Source: Clostridiaceae bacterium
GTDB taxonomy: Bacteria > Bacillota > Clostridia > Peptostreptococcales > T1SED10-28
Length of the DNA stretch: 52,823 nt
Assembly: GCA_003554105.1 (NCBI GenBank)
Contig: PWFQ01000041.1
Coordinates: forward strand, 1 to 52,823
Reading direction: 5' to 3'
Below the pieces are notes generated by a model. That model was not told the origin of the DNA. It searched no databases and saw only the letters and a list, made by a program, of their open reading frames with translations. The translations under genes and the position numbers were made by a program. Shown in pieces: positions 43,727 through 52,727 of the stretch (positions are counted from its first letter, which is position 1; every line of letters starts with the position of its first letter).

Positions 43727-45334
43727 TTGGAGACAGCAAATTTTGTTTTACAGATGAAGGGGATCGGCAAAGAATACTACGGTACCCGTGTATTGGAAAA
43801 CATTAATATTAACCTGGCACCCGGTGAGATCCATGCAGTTTTAGGAGAAAACGGGGCGGGGAAATCCACACTGATGAATATTCTCTTTGGAATGTCAGTT
43901 ATACATAGCACAGGAGGATTTGAAGGAGAAGTTTTAATTAATGGAGAATCAGCGAATATAAAATCTCCGGTAGAAGCAATGGAAGCGGGAATCGGTATGG
44001 TCCATCAAGAATTTATGTTAATTCCCGAATATACAATTACTGAGAATATTAAACTGAACAGAGAAATCACTAAACCCAATATTTTCAGTCGATTAATCAG
44101 TAATAAACTGGAGACTTTGGACCGCATAGAAATGAACAAGGACGCCAAAAAGGCGTTAAAAACTTTGGACCTTAATATCGAAGAGTGGATCAAAATTGCA
44201 GGCTTGCCTGTTGGATATATGCAGTTTGTAGAGATTGCACGTGAAATTGACAAGAGCAATCTGAAAGTTCTGGTGTTTGACGAACCAACGGCAGTACTAA
44301 CTGAAAGTGAGGCAAGTAATTTATTAGACGCGATGCGGACCATTTCATCAAAAGGGATTGCCATTTTATTTATTACGCATCGATTGGATGAAGTCATGGA
44401 GGTTGCTGACAATATGACTGTTCTTCGGGATGGAAAATTAGTCGGTGTGCGAAAGAAAGAAGAGACCAGCATAGATGAGTTGGCAGAAATGATGGTTGGA
44501 AGAAAAATCAATAAAGTTGAAAAAGGCACAAATACCATTGATGAATCAGTCTATAAATTAGAGCTGAAGAATTTTTCTGTAGACATGCCGGGTGAGAAAA
44601 TAAAAGGAATGGATTTGAAGGTTCGAAAAGGAGAAATTATTGGGATAGGAGGATTAGCAGGGCAAGGAAAGATTGGAGTTGCCAATGGTGTTGCCGGATT
44701 ATATCCCTCAAAAGGAGAAGTTTTGATCGATGGAACACCTCTGCCCTTAAATAATCCAAAAGAATCCATAAATAGAAGAATTGCTTTTGTATCGGAAGAT
44801 CGTCGGGCCGTAGGTTTGCTCCTTGATATCGGAATCGACATGAACATCGCCGTGACAGCGATGCAGAATAAGGGAGGATTTCTAAAGCATTATGGTATAT
44901 TCAGTCAACAGGATACGAAGGCAATTAAAGAACATGCTGAAAAAATGAGAAAAGAACTGGACATACGATGTACCGGAGTGGATCAGCCGACACGACGTCT
45001 TAGTGGAGGGAATCAACAAAAAGTCTGTATTGCCAGAGCCCTTACACTGGAGCCGGAGATCCTGTTTGTGTCAGAACCGACACGTGGAATTGATGTTGGT
45101 GCTAAAAAACTTGTATTGGATACGTTAGTGAAGCTAAACCAGGAAAAAGGAATGACGATTGTGATGACGTCCAGTGAGCTTGGAGAGTTGCGCTCAGTCT
45201 GTGATCGGATTGCAATAATTAATGAAGGAAAATTGGAAGGAATCTTAAGTCCTGATGACAGCGATAAGGATTACGGATTGATGATGGCAGGAAATTATAG
45301 TAAAAAGGCCAACTCCGGAGGTGAAGTGGAATGA
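43727..45334 (+). CDS. Tandem-domain ABC ATPase of sugar/nucleoside-type importer
   Basis: 535 residues with two nucleotide-binding domains, as in MglA/RbsA. Domain 1 has Walker A GENGAGKST (about 40-48) and Walker B VLVFDEPTAVLT, but its signature reads LPVGYMQFVEIA instead of LSxGQQQ. Domain 2 lacks a proper Walker A (GLAGQGKIGVAN), normal for this family, and has the signature LSGGNQQKVCIA (about 424-435) and ILFVSEPTRGIDVGA. The start is TTG at 43727 after AAGGGGGGAC. It drives the two permeases that follow. The altered first signature is a departure from the usual pattern. Confidence 0.9.
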   Translation: METANFVLQMKGIGKEYYGTRVLENININLAPGEIHAVLGENGAGKSTLMNILFGMSVIHSTGGFEGEVLINGESANIKSPVEAMEAGIGMVHQEFMLIPEYTITENIKLNREITKPNIFSRLISNKLETLDRIEMNKDAKKALKTLDLNIEEWIKIAGLPVGYMQFVEIAREIDKSNLKVLVFDEPTAVLTESEASNLLDAMRTISSKGIAILFITHRLDEVMEVADNMTVLRDGKLVGVRKKEETSIDELAEMMVGRKINKVEKGTNTIDESVYKLELKNFSVDMPGEKIKGMDLKVRKGEIIGIGGLAGQGKIGVANGVAGLYPSKGEVLIDGTPLPLNNPKESINRRIAFVSEDRRAVGLLLDIGIDMNIAVTAMQNKGGFLKHYGIFSQQDTKAIKEHAEKMRKELDIRCTGVDQPTRRLSGGNQQKVCIARALTLEPEILFVSEPTRGIDVGAKKLVLDTLVKLNQEKGMTIVMTSSELGELRSVCDRIAIINEGKLEGILSPDDSDKDYGLMMAGNYSKKANSGGEVE

Positions 45335-46413
45335 CAGAAAAAGCCATGAGTTTCAGCACAGCATGGAAGTCTTTTTACGCAAAAGCAGGTTTGCCACGTA
45401 TTGTGATTGGAGTATTTTTTATCTTCTTAAACATCGTATCGATTGTTATAGGAATCTCCTTCGGCTCATTGATGACCGACGTGATCATTCGAGCTTTAAT
45501 GAACATGATTTTAGTTCTTGCGATGGTTCCGGGAATTCGAAGCGGGATCGGATTGAATTTCGGCTTACCTTTAGGAATTCTATGCGGACTTTTGGGTGGA
45601 GTAATCAGTATAGAGCTGGATTTTACCGGGGCAATGGGATTCTTGATGGCAATTCTCATAGCAATTCCTTTTGCAATTATTGTCGGGATTGCCTACGGAT
45701 GGCTGCTGAATCGAGTTAAAGGATCAGAGATGATGGTTGCTACCTATGTTGGATTTTCAGCTGTTTCATTAATGAGTATCGGTTGGATGCTCCTTCCATT
45801 GAATGCACCTGAAATGGCGTGGCCAATGGGGATGGGTGTAAGAACAACGATTTCTCTTGAAGGTCGCTTTAATCATATTTTAAATGACTTCTGGAGATTT
45901 CCCACAGGAGACATGGACTTGTCATTCGGAGGATTTGAGATTCCTACAGGACTTATCCTGTTTGTTTCATTCATGCTTTTTGTCATGTGGGTCATTAATC
46001 GAAGCAAGATGGGAATTGCCATGAAAACAGTGGGAGCGAATCCAAAGTTTGCTACAGCCTCCGGACTAAATGTAAACTTCTATCGGATGTTCGGTACCGT
46101 TCTATCCACGGTTTTCGGAGCGATCGGAATCTTGGTGTACGCTCAAAGCTTTGGTTTTTTACAGTTGTATCTGGCACCGATGTTTATGGGATTTGCTGCA
46201 GTCGCTGGAGTATTGATCGGCGGAGCCAACGTCCGCGATGCAAACATTTCCCATGTAATTATTGGAACCTTTCTATTTCAAGGTCTACTAGTAATTGCCT
46301 TGCCTGTAGCCAATAATATTATGACTCTTGGAAGCTTAGCAGAAATCACACGATTAGTTGTGAGTAACGGGATCATCCTTTACGCCCTCACACAAGTAAC
46401 GGGAGGTGACTAA
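45331..46413 (+). CDS. ABC permease 1 of the DUF3798 transporter
   Basis: 360 residues, about nine membrane helices, BPD_transp_2 family. The segment GIRSGIGLNFGLPLGILCGL (about 70-89) and the C-terminal GGANVRDANISHVIIGTFLF are typical. ATG overlaps the ATPase stop by ATGA, a coupled arrangement. It forms the membrane channel with permease 2. A differently framed reading at 45321-45719 is not real. Confidence 0.9.
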   Translation: MTEKAMSFSTAWKSFYAKAGLPRIVIGVFFIFLNIVSIVIGISFGSLMTDVIIRALMNMILVLAMVPGIRSGIGLNFGLPLGILCGLLGGVISIELDFTGAMGFLMAILIAIPFAIIVGIAYGWLLNRVKGSEMMVATYVGFSAVSLMSIGWMLLPLNAPEMAWPMGMGVRTTISLEGRFNHILNDFWRFPTGDMDLSFGGFEIPTGLILFVSFMLFVMWVINRSKMGIAMKTVGANPKFATASGLNVNFYRMFGTVLSTVFGAIGILVYAQSFGFLQLYLAPMFMGFAAVAGVLIGGANVRDANISHVIIGTFLFQGLLVIALPVANNIMTLGSLAEITRLVVSNGIILYALTQVTGGD

Positions 46414-46414
46414 A

Positions 46415-47710
46415 ATGGAAAACAACGTAACAATTGATCGAGGGATTCTTGATCGTAAAACGAAAATCAAGCGATTTTTTGTCAAAAACATGGTAACAAT
46501 TATGTTTATCATTCTTAGTTATATCGGTTTTCATTACTCAGGGTTGTCAGTTCCATTTTTCATGAGTGAGTTAATCACTCGATTTGCGAGAAATGGATTT
46601 TTAGTACTCGCTCTTATCATTCCGGTTATGGCCGGAATGGGTTTGAACTTTGCAATCGTTTTAGGTGCGATGGCAGGCCAAATGGGGATCATTATGGTAG
46701 TTCACTGGGGAATTACTGGTGTGCCCGGGGTCTTACTCTGCGTTCTGCTCTCAACTCCCTTAGCGATAATCTTCGGCTTTCTTACAGGAAAGCTTCTCAA
46801 TAAGACAAAAGGGCAGGAAATGATCACCAGTCTAATTCTGGGCTTCTTTGCGAATGGGATCTATCAATTCATATTTCTAATTCTTGTAGGATCTGTGATT
46901 CCTATGGTAAATGAAGAGATGATATTAAGTTCGGGAGTGGGTCTGAGGGTTACAATTGCACTGAACGACACGATTCGTTATGCCCTAGATGATGTATGGA
47001 GATTTTCTTTTATCCATACAGTGTTGATTGCAACGATAATTTTTCTGATTATCTATGCAGTGAAGCTCTATAAAATGAAAAAAGGAGAAACAGCAGATGC
47101 TCCTACGGATAAATCAAAAACTTACTTTAACCTGGGCGTCGTTGTTGCACTTTTAGCGGTAACTTTAGGAGTAATGTTCTCTGAATCTAGAATAAACGAT
47201 TTACAGGTGCCTATGATTACATTTGCCATTATCGGTGTCCTCTGTTTATTCACTTATTTCTTGTCGAAGACAAAACTAGGTCAAGATCTTCGCACGGTCG
47301 GACAGGATCGTCATATTGCAAAGGTTTCAGGAATCAATTCCGATGGAATCAGGGTTCTTGCTATCGTTCTTTCCACCCTCTTGGCTGCATATGGCCAAAT
47401 TATCTATCTTCAAAACCTAGGAACATTAAGTACCTATGGTAGTCATGAGCAGGTTGGGATGTTCGCGATCGCAGCTCTGTTAATCGGTGGAGCATCGGTT
47501 ACGAAAGCGACGATCGGTCAAGCAGTTCTTGGAACAATCCTCTTCCATACATTGTTTATCGTATCACCATTAGCCGGAAGAAATCTTTTCGGTGATGCAC
47601 AACTGGGTGAATACTTCAGAGCATTTGTTGCTTATGGAGTAATCGGTTTGTCTTTAGCAATGCACGCTTGGAAAAAATACCTGCAATCCAAAGATGAACT
47701 GGGTATGTAG
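46415..47710 (+). CDS. ABC permease 2 of the DUF3798 transporter
   Basis: 431 residues, about ten membrane helices, BPD_transp_2 family; paralogous to permease 1 (GMGLNFAIVLGAMAGQMGI, GGASVTKATIGQAVLGTILF correspond). A short hydrophilic insert around residues 225-240 carries KGETADAPTDKSK. ATG at 46415 follows GGGAGGTGAC; the TTG/ATG upstream at 46406 is less well spaced. A strong terminator follows. Confidence 0.9.
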   Translation: MENNVTIDRGILDRKTKIKRFFVKNMVTIMFIILSYIGFHYSGLSVPFFMSELITRFARNGFLVLALIIPVMAGMGLNFAIVLGAMAGQMGIIMVVHWGITGVPGVLLCVLLSTPLAIIFGFLTGKLLNKTKGQEMITSLILGFFANGIYQFIFLILVGSVIPMVNEEMILSSGVGLRVTIALNDTIRYALDDVWRFSFIHTVLIATIIFLIIYAVKLYKMKKGETADAPTDKSKTYFNLGVVVALLAVTLGVMFSESRINDLQVPMITFAIIGVLCLFTYFLSKTKLGQDLRTVGQDRHIAKVSGINSDGIRVLAIVLSTLLAAYGQIIYLQNLGTLSTYGSHEQVGMFAIAALLIGGASVTKATIGQAVLGTILFHTLFIVSPLAGRNLFGDAQLGEYFRAFVAYGVIGLSLAMHAWKKYLQSKDELGM

Positions 47711-47735
47711 TGATCCATAGTATAAAAGTATAATG

Positions 47736-47784
47736 AAATCCCCATCGGGACCCTTGTGCGAAGAGGTCTGATGGGGATTTTTTC
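47736..47784. terminator. Terminator between the transporter operon and the DUF1980 gene
   Basis: AAATCCCCATC pairs with GATGGGGATTT around an inner GGACC/GGTCT helix, then T-run; A-rich bases on the other side may also serve the convergent gene. Confidence 0.82.
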
Positions 47785-47809
47785 TTTCATCTCAATTTTT
47801 ACAGTATGA

Positions 47810-48583
47810 TCAGCTTGAAGGATAGACATAGATCACATCAGGCCGATCGATTTCCTCGATGTATTCAATATGAATTAAAGGAGCGATATATTCAGTATTC
47901 GTCCATGGATCAAAGTATAAGACCTGTTCAATGGTTCCTATTACATGAATCCAGCTGTACTCTTCCCAATCCTCAACTCCTTCATAAGTGGTCAGCAGAC
48001 CAATGGGAAGTGCATCAGCAGCACAGCATGTCACCAGCAATCTGGATATAATAAATGAGTTGGAGATTGCCTGGTCATGTGTTTGGAGATCGATAAAACC
48101 TGATATGCTCACCCTGGTCCCGGAATACTGCTCAAGATCATTTTTTACCTGTTTTAACGCACCGTCAAAATTTGTTTCGTCAATGACTAACACATCATCA
48201 GTAAGTAACAGCTCCACCGGATCCACATTCGAAGAAAAAATAAATGACTCATTGAGATGGTTAGCGGATGCAATAGTCGTACTTCTTCGCATAGTGATCG
48301 ATTCGTCCAGACCTTGAGGTTCAAGAGCAAATCCGAAGAGCAAAGGGAGTATGAAGAGAAGATATCCTAGCCGAAGTTCTTTTGAGGATCGGCCGTTTAT
48401 TAACACCAGAACTTGGTAAATTGCGAGAAAGAGAAAAACACTAAAAGATCCGATTGCAAATTTCACCATTTTCGGGTGTATGAAATGGAGAATTGAGCCA
48501 CTGACAATCAGGTTGAGAAGATAGATACTGAATGCAACTAAGATTCCAAACCAAATCAATTCATTTATATTCCACTTTTTCAT
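47810..48583 (-). CDS. DUF1980/TIGR03943 family membrane protein
   Basis: 257 residues. Two to three N-terminal helices (about 10-100), then an exported domain with LLTDDVLVIDETNFD, VSISGFIDLQTHDQAI and a CCAADALPIGLL cysteine pair (about 185). The TIGR03943 family (YcgQ in Bacillus) is nearly always paired with a DUF318 permease, here the next gene upstream by 9 bases. In Bacillus the pair belongs to the zinc-response regulon. Minus-strand ATG at 48583 follows AGGTGGTATGA. Confidence 0.88.
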   Translation of the reverse strand: MKKWNINELIWFGILVAFSIYLLNLIVSGSILHFIHPKMVKFAIGSFSVFLFLAIYQVLVLINGRSSKELRLGYLLFILPLLFGFALEPQGLDESITMRRSTTIASANHLNESFIFSSNVDPVELLLTDDVLVIDETNFDGALKQVKNDLEQYSGTRVSISGFIDLQTHDQAISNSFIISRLLVTCCAADALPIGLLTTYEGVEDWEEYSWIHVIGTIEQVLYFDPWTNTEYIAPLIHIEYIEEIDRPDVIYVYPSS

Positions 48584-48592
48584 TCATACCAC

Positions 48593-49681
48593 CTACAATC
48601 CTAGAAGATTTATAATGAGACCGATCATCAGACAGAAAAGAAAAACGATTCCTATAATACGAAGGACAAACTTTGTTTTAAATCCATCTAAAAGCATTAA
48701 AGTGTTTTTAACATCAATCATAGGACCTAAAATCATAAAAGCCATGATTGACCCCGGTGTAAACTGACCGATAAAACTACGAGCAATAAACGCATCAGCT
48801 TCTGCACAAAGTGAAAGCCCGTACGCTAATAACATCATGGTGATGACGGAAATAACAGGTCCTTGTCCGATCATTACCAGTAACTGTCGTGGCAGCATCG
48901 TTTGAATCATCCCTGACAGAAAAGCGCCAAGGATTAAAAAACGGCCCACTGAATACAGTTCACCACTCATATGGTCGACAATTTGGAGAGCTTTATCCTT
49001 AATGGATTTTACTGGACCGTGATGATCATGGGAACAACAGGAAGATTCGTGGTGATTTGAGTGGTCATGGTCATGAACTTCATAATGGTGATCGTGTCCA
49101 CATCCGCAGGAAAGATCAACCTCCGGGTCATTCAGTTCACGTTCACCATTTTTATAGATCAGACCGATGATAAAGCCAATGAGAATAGCACCGACCAAGC
49201 CGATCCCACCCCGAAACAATACCACCCGAAGAGAACCTCCAAAGGCATAGTATGTGGATAATAAAACAATGGGATTCACGATGGCTACAGCCAGCATAAA
49301 AGTAATGGCAACAGAAAGAGGCATTCCTTTCTTTACGAGCCTTCGAGTGACCGGTACATTGGCACACTCACAAATCGGGAACATAAAACCCGAGATCGAT
49401 GCAGCAAATAAGGCGAAATGAGAATTTTTTGGAATGATGCGGGTCAGCAACTCCTCTGACACAAAGACCTGTATCACTGAAGAGGCAAAGACTCCGATCA
49501 TTACAAAAGGCATAGCTTCGAAAACAATACTGAGAAATATAGTACTGAATGTATGAAGATCTCCACGGGTGATCATGGTTGCGCCCTGATCAAAAAGACG
49601 GATCAGAAAAAGAACGATGACTAAAAAGATAGGATAAATAGCAAGTTTTACTTTATTGTTTTTCAATATGAACTCTGTCAA
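48593..49681 (-). CDS. DUF318 (ArsP/YcgR-type) permease with His/Cys-rich loop
   Basis: 362 residues, eight or so helices. The family motif FMFPICECANVPVTRRLVKK (about 95-114) contains the conserved CxC. A cytoplasmic loop (about 185-225) is dense in histidine and cysteine (CGCGHDHH, HDHDHSNHH, CCSHDHHG), a typical zinc or copper ligand store. It pairs with the TIGR03943 protein (YcgR/YcgQ arrangement). The start is not certain: TTG at 49681 follows AAAAGGAAGTG; TTG at 49705 and GTG at 49690 are in frame. It overlaps the aminopeptidase gene by 29 bases. Confidence 0.88.
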   Translation of the reverse strand: MTEFILKNNKVKLAIYPIFLVIVLFLIRLFDQGATMITRGDLHTFSTIFLSIVFEAMPFVMIGVFASSVIQVFVSEELLTRIIPKNSHFALFAASISGFMFPICECANVPVTRRLVKKGMPLSVAITFMLAVAIVNPIVLLSTYYAFGGSLRVVLFRGGIGLVGAILIGFIIGLIYKNGERELNDPEVDLSCGCGHDHHYEVHDHDHSNHHESSCCSHDHHGPVKSIKDKALQIVDHMSGELYSVGRFLILGAFLSGMIQTMLPRQLLVMIGQGPVISVITMMLLAYGLSLCAEADAFIARSFIGQFTPGSIMAFMILGPMIDVKNTLMLLDGFKTKFVLRIIGIVFLFCLMIGLIINLLGL

Positions 49682-51476
49682 CCGGTTCACTTCCTTTTGA
49701 TTCAATTGGTTTTGTCATTGATTTTAAGTATTCTTTTTCCTCTTCAGTTAAAGAAGGAGAAAGCAGCTCATAGACTTTTTCATGGTATGAGTTGAGCCAG
49801 GACGTTTCATTGCTTGTTAAGAGAGAAGGATCCAGAGCGTCTAGTGAAAAGGGACAGTAGGTAAAGGTTTCAAAAGCATAAAAAACTCCTGAAGAATTTT
49901 CTTCGACTTTTTTCACTACTACAGTATTTTCCAGTCGAATTCCATATTTCTTCTCCCGATATACTCCGGGTTCTATCGTCAAGAACATGCTTTCTTCCAA
50001 TGCCACCGAAGTTGAAAGAGGAGAAAGGCGCTGTGGTCCTTCGTGAACTCCAAGAAAACACCCAATACCGTGGCCTGTTCCGCATTTGTAATCAATTCCC
50101 TCTTGCCACAATGGTAAGCGGGCGATAACATCAAGGTTCGCCCCTGTGGTTCCTTTTAAAAACTTTGTTGTGGAGAGATTGATCAGGCCTTTAAGTACTA
50201 GAGTAAACTCCTTTTTCATCTCCTTGGTAATTTCTCCAACGGGAAATGTTCGGGTAATATCTGTTGTCCCTTGAAAATACTGGCCACCTGAATCTAAGAG
50301 GAAGAAATTTCCCTTTTCAAGGTAAGTGGGATTCTTGTTGTCCGGTCGATAATGCATCATTGCTCCGTTTCCACCAAAGGCTGCGATCGTTGAAAAACTC
50401 GGCCCTACAAAATCATTTTGTTCTTTTCGGAATGTCTGGATTTTTTCTGCTGCTTCGACCTCGGTAACTTTATGGTTTTTTAAGGTTTCTTGCAGCCAAT
50501 GACCAAATTTCACTAAGGCAACACCATCTTTTCGGTAGGCTTCTGACGTATTCAGAATTTCTGTCGGGTTTTTCTTTGTCTTTAACCCTTGAACAAGGTC
50601 GCTTCCAAAAATCTTCTTCACGCTAGAGGGGATTTGATTAGATAACCAGTCAGTTGTCTTAACAGGATCAAGATAAAGTGTCTCATCCGAATCAAGAGTA
50701 TGAACAACATGTGAAAAGGCATTGTAATCTTTAATTGTAACGCTATGGTTTTCAAGGTCTGAACGTAGTTCCGGTTCTATTTTCTCCTGGTGGATGAATA
50801 ACATGGCTTCACTCTCAGCAACCATGGCATAGGCTGTTGCCACAGGATTATGAGGAATATCTGATCCCCGAAGATTAAATAACCATGCCACATCATCCAA
50901 GCTAGATATAATATAGCTGGATGCTCCTTGATCCTTCATTAACTCTCTGACTTCATTCATCTTAACGGAGACAGATTTTCCTGCAAACTTCATAGGAAGA
51001 TGGAACACTGAATTAATTATCAGGCTTGGACGATCCTTCCATAGCTCTCCCACAAGATCAATATGACTAAGATATTTAAGATCCAGCTCTTTTAATGTGT
51101 TCCTTAAGGCAACTCCGCTGGAAAGAGGGAATACTTTGCCGTTATACCCGACACGATTTCCCTTGCACAAATGATTTTTCAGCCAATCAAGGTAAGGAAG
51201 AGCGTCTCCCTGGGATGATTCAATGACACTGATCCCCGAAGATTCGGTTTCATTTCTTGCCTGAAGGATATAGCGACCGTCAACCCATAAGTATGCTTGC
51301 TCTTTAGTTACAACAAGGGTTCCCATAGAACCGGTAAAGCCCGAGGCCCATGCACGTTCCATCCAGTAATCACTTACATATTCACTTTGATGAGGATCTC
51401 CGCTGGGAATGATATAAGCATTGAGATCATATTCCTTCATCCTGTTTTGGATCATTTTAATTCTTTCCTTAATCAT
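49653..51476 (-). CDS. Xaa-Pro aminopeptidase (M24B, aminopeptidase P)
   Basis: 607 residues, the long form found in Firmicutes and eukaryotes. It removes an N-terminal residue before proline. Metal ligands are seen in DSGGQYFQGTTDITRTF (two Asp, about 400-416), GHGIGCFLGVHEGP (His), TIEPGVY (Glu) and IRLENTVVV (Glu). Two creatinase-like N-terminal domains precede the catalytic domain. ATG at 51476 follows AAGGGGGAG. Its end overlaps the permease gene. Confidence 0.93.
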   Translation of the reverse strand: MIKERIKMIQNRMKEYDLNAYIIPSGDPHQSEYVSDYWMERAWASGFTGSMGTLVVTKEQAYLWVDGRYILQARNETESSGISVIESSQGDALPYLDWLKNHLCKGNRVGYNGKVFPLSSGVALRNTLKELDLKYLSHIDLVGELWKDRPSLIINSVFHLPMKFAGKSVSVKMNEVRELMKDQGASSYIISSLDDVAWLFNLRGSDIPHNPVATAYAMVAESEAMLFIHQEKIEPELRSDLENHSVTIKDYNAFSHVVHTLDSDETLYLDPVKTTDWLSNQIPSSVKKIFGSDLVQGLKTKKNPTEILNTSEAYRKDGVALVKFGHWLQETLKNHKVTEVEAAEKIQTFRKEQNDFVGPSFSTIAAFGGNGAMMHYRPDNKNPTYLEKGNFFLLDSGGQYFQGTTDITRTFPVGEITKEMKKEFTLVLKGLINLSTTKFLKGTTGANLDVIARLPLWQEGIDYKCGTGHGIGCFLGVHEGPQRLSPLSTSVALEESMFLTIEPGVYREKKYGIRLENTVVVKKVEENSSGVFYAFETFTYCPFSLDALDPSLLTSNETSWLNSYHEKVYELLSPSLTEEEKEYLKSMTKPIESKGSEPVDRVHIEKQ

Positions 51477-51569
51477 TAGACTCCCCCTTCACTTTTTCTT
51501 CTTTCAGAAATGCTGAATCAATGATCATATTATATCATTTTCATATACGAAAGGGGGAAAAAATTCAAA

Positions 51570-51598
51570 TTGTTAAGAAAATAGAAATCGGGTATAAA
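51570..51598 (+). promoter_or_regulatory. Promoter of the YhdH/AcuI gene
   Basis: TTGTTA (51570-51575), 17-base spacer, TATAAA (51593-51598). Confidence 0.6.
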
Positions 51599-51631
51599 AA
51601 AGGTATCAAGGGAATAAAGGAGTGTTAAATC

Positions 51632-52618
51632 ATGGAAAATTTTAAAGCTTTGCGGGTATTTGAAGAGAACTCTGAGTTTAATCGGAAAATCGTTGAAAGA
51701 AGCATTAATGATTTACCCGAAGGTGACGTAACAATTCAGGTTGTATATTCTTCGATTAATTACAAAGATGCATTATCAAGCATCGGAAATCGAGGAGTCA
51801 CAAGAAAATATCCTCATACACCCGGAATTGATGCTGCAGGCTTGGTTTTGGACAGCAATGATGAGAAGTTTTCAAAGGGGGAAGAAGTATTTATAACAGG
51901 ATACGATCTTGGTATGAACACGGATGGCGGCTTCGGACAGTTAATTCGTGTGCCTGGAGAGTGGATTATTAAAAAACCCCAGGGACTTACACTAAAAGAG
52001 TCAATGATCTATGGAACTGCCGGTTTTACCGCTGCTCTTTCTGTGTATCGATTAGCGCAGGAAGTATCTCCTGATGAAGGCAAAGTGCTTGTAACCGGAG
52101 GTACTGGCAGTGTTGCCAATATTGCTATGAAAATTCTCGTAAAGCTGGGATATGATGTGATTGTTGCCACGGGAAAAGTTGAAAAGGAAAAAGAAGCATT
52201 AATGAAATTAGGGGTAGAAGATGTGATTCATCGCAAGGAAATTGAAGAGGAAACCTCAAGACCCATGGTGAAATCCAGATGGTCCGGGGTGATTGACACT
52301 GTTGGTGGATCTGTTCTTACTTCGGTGATAAAGGCAATTCAATATGGAGGGGCAGTAACAACTTGCGGTAATGTAGGAGGAGCATCCTTTGAGAGCTCTG
52401 TGTATCCATTTATTCTTCGTGGAATTACTCTTTTTGGAATTGACTCAGTTCAGTGTCCCATGGATTTACGTCTGGTGATCTGGGATAAACTGCAGGGAGA
52501 ATGGAAGCCGGAGACACTGGACGAGATGGTGCAGGAAGTTGAATTAGAGAAACTGGAAAATGTCTTGGATAAAATGATTGAGGGGAAGAAGACAGGGCGT
52601 TACGTTGTAAAACTATAG
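51632..52618 (+). CDS. YhdH/AcuI-type acryloyl-CoA reductase / quinone oxidoreductase
   Basis: 328 residues of the medium-chain dehydrogenase superfamily. Characteristic are INYKDALS (about 43-50), PGIDAAGLVL (about 66), the NADPH-binding VTGGTGSVANIAMKILVKLG (about 152-171) and IDTVGG (about 222). AcuI reduces acryloyl-CoA to propionyl-CoA with NADPH; the related YhdH group acts on quinones. No CoA-pathway genes are nearby, so the substrate is unsettled. ATG follows AAAGGAGTG. Confidence 0.88.
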   Translation: MENFKALRVFEENSEFNRKIVERSINDLPEGDVTIQVVYSSINYKDALSSIGNRGVTRKYPHTPGIDAAGLVLDSNDEKFSKGEEVFITGYDLGMNTDGGFGQLIRVPGEWIIKKPQGLTLKESMIYGTAGFTAALSVYRLAQEVSPDEGKVLVTGGTGSVANIAMKILVKLGYDVIVATGKVEKEKEALMKLGVEDVIHRKEIEEETSRPMVKSRWSGVIDTVGGSVLTSVIKAIQYGGAVTTCGNVGGASFESSVYPFILRGITLFGIDSVQCPMDLRLVIWDKLQGEWKPETLDEMVQEVELEKLENVLDKMIEGKKTGRYVVKL

Positions 52619-52637
52619 ACATTACCTTCGTGGGCTG

Positions 52638-52666
52638 TTTACAAAACAGCAGATCTTTAGTATAAT
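52638..52666 (+). promoter_or_regulatory. Promoter of rpsD
   Basis: TTTACA (52638-52643), 17-base spacer, TATAAT (52661-52666). A 7-bp palindrome (GCTGTTT/AAACAGC, 52634-52650) overlaps the -35. Confidence 0.65.
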
Positions 52667-52667
52667 A

Positions 52668-52715
52668 CTCTTATTGAAAACGAAAACCATTATCATATAA
52701 TAGTTTCAATAAGAG
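52668..52715 (+). promoter_or_regulatory. 12-bp inverted repeat in the rpsD leader
   Basis: CTCTTATTGAAA (52668-52679) and TTTCAATAAGAG (52704-52715) are perfect inverted copies; the right arm abuts the AGGAG ribosome site. It could be a self-regulatory S4 leader structure or a DNA operator, because the predicted transcription start lies near 52673. Confidence 0.5.
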
Positions 52716-52727
52716 AGGAGAGAAAAA

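Noticed and set aside
44005-44538. 177-codon minus-strand frame
   Set aside because: Antisense shadow of the ABC ATPase gene; no homology recognised.
52680-52703. Fur-like box in the rpsD leader (ATTATCAT)
   Set aside because: Only half of the motif fits and a ribosomal protein gene is not a plausible iron target.
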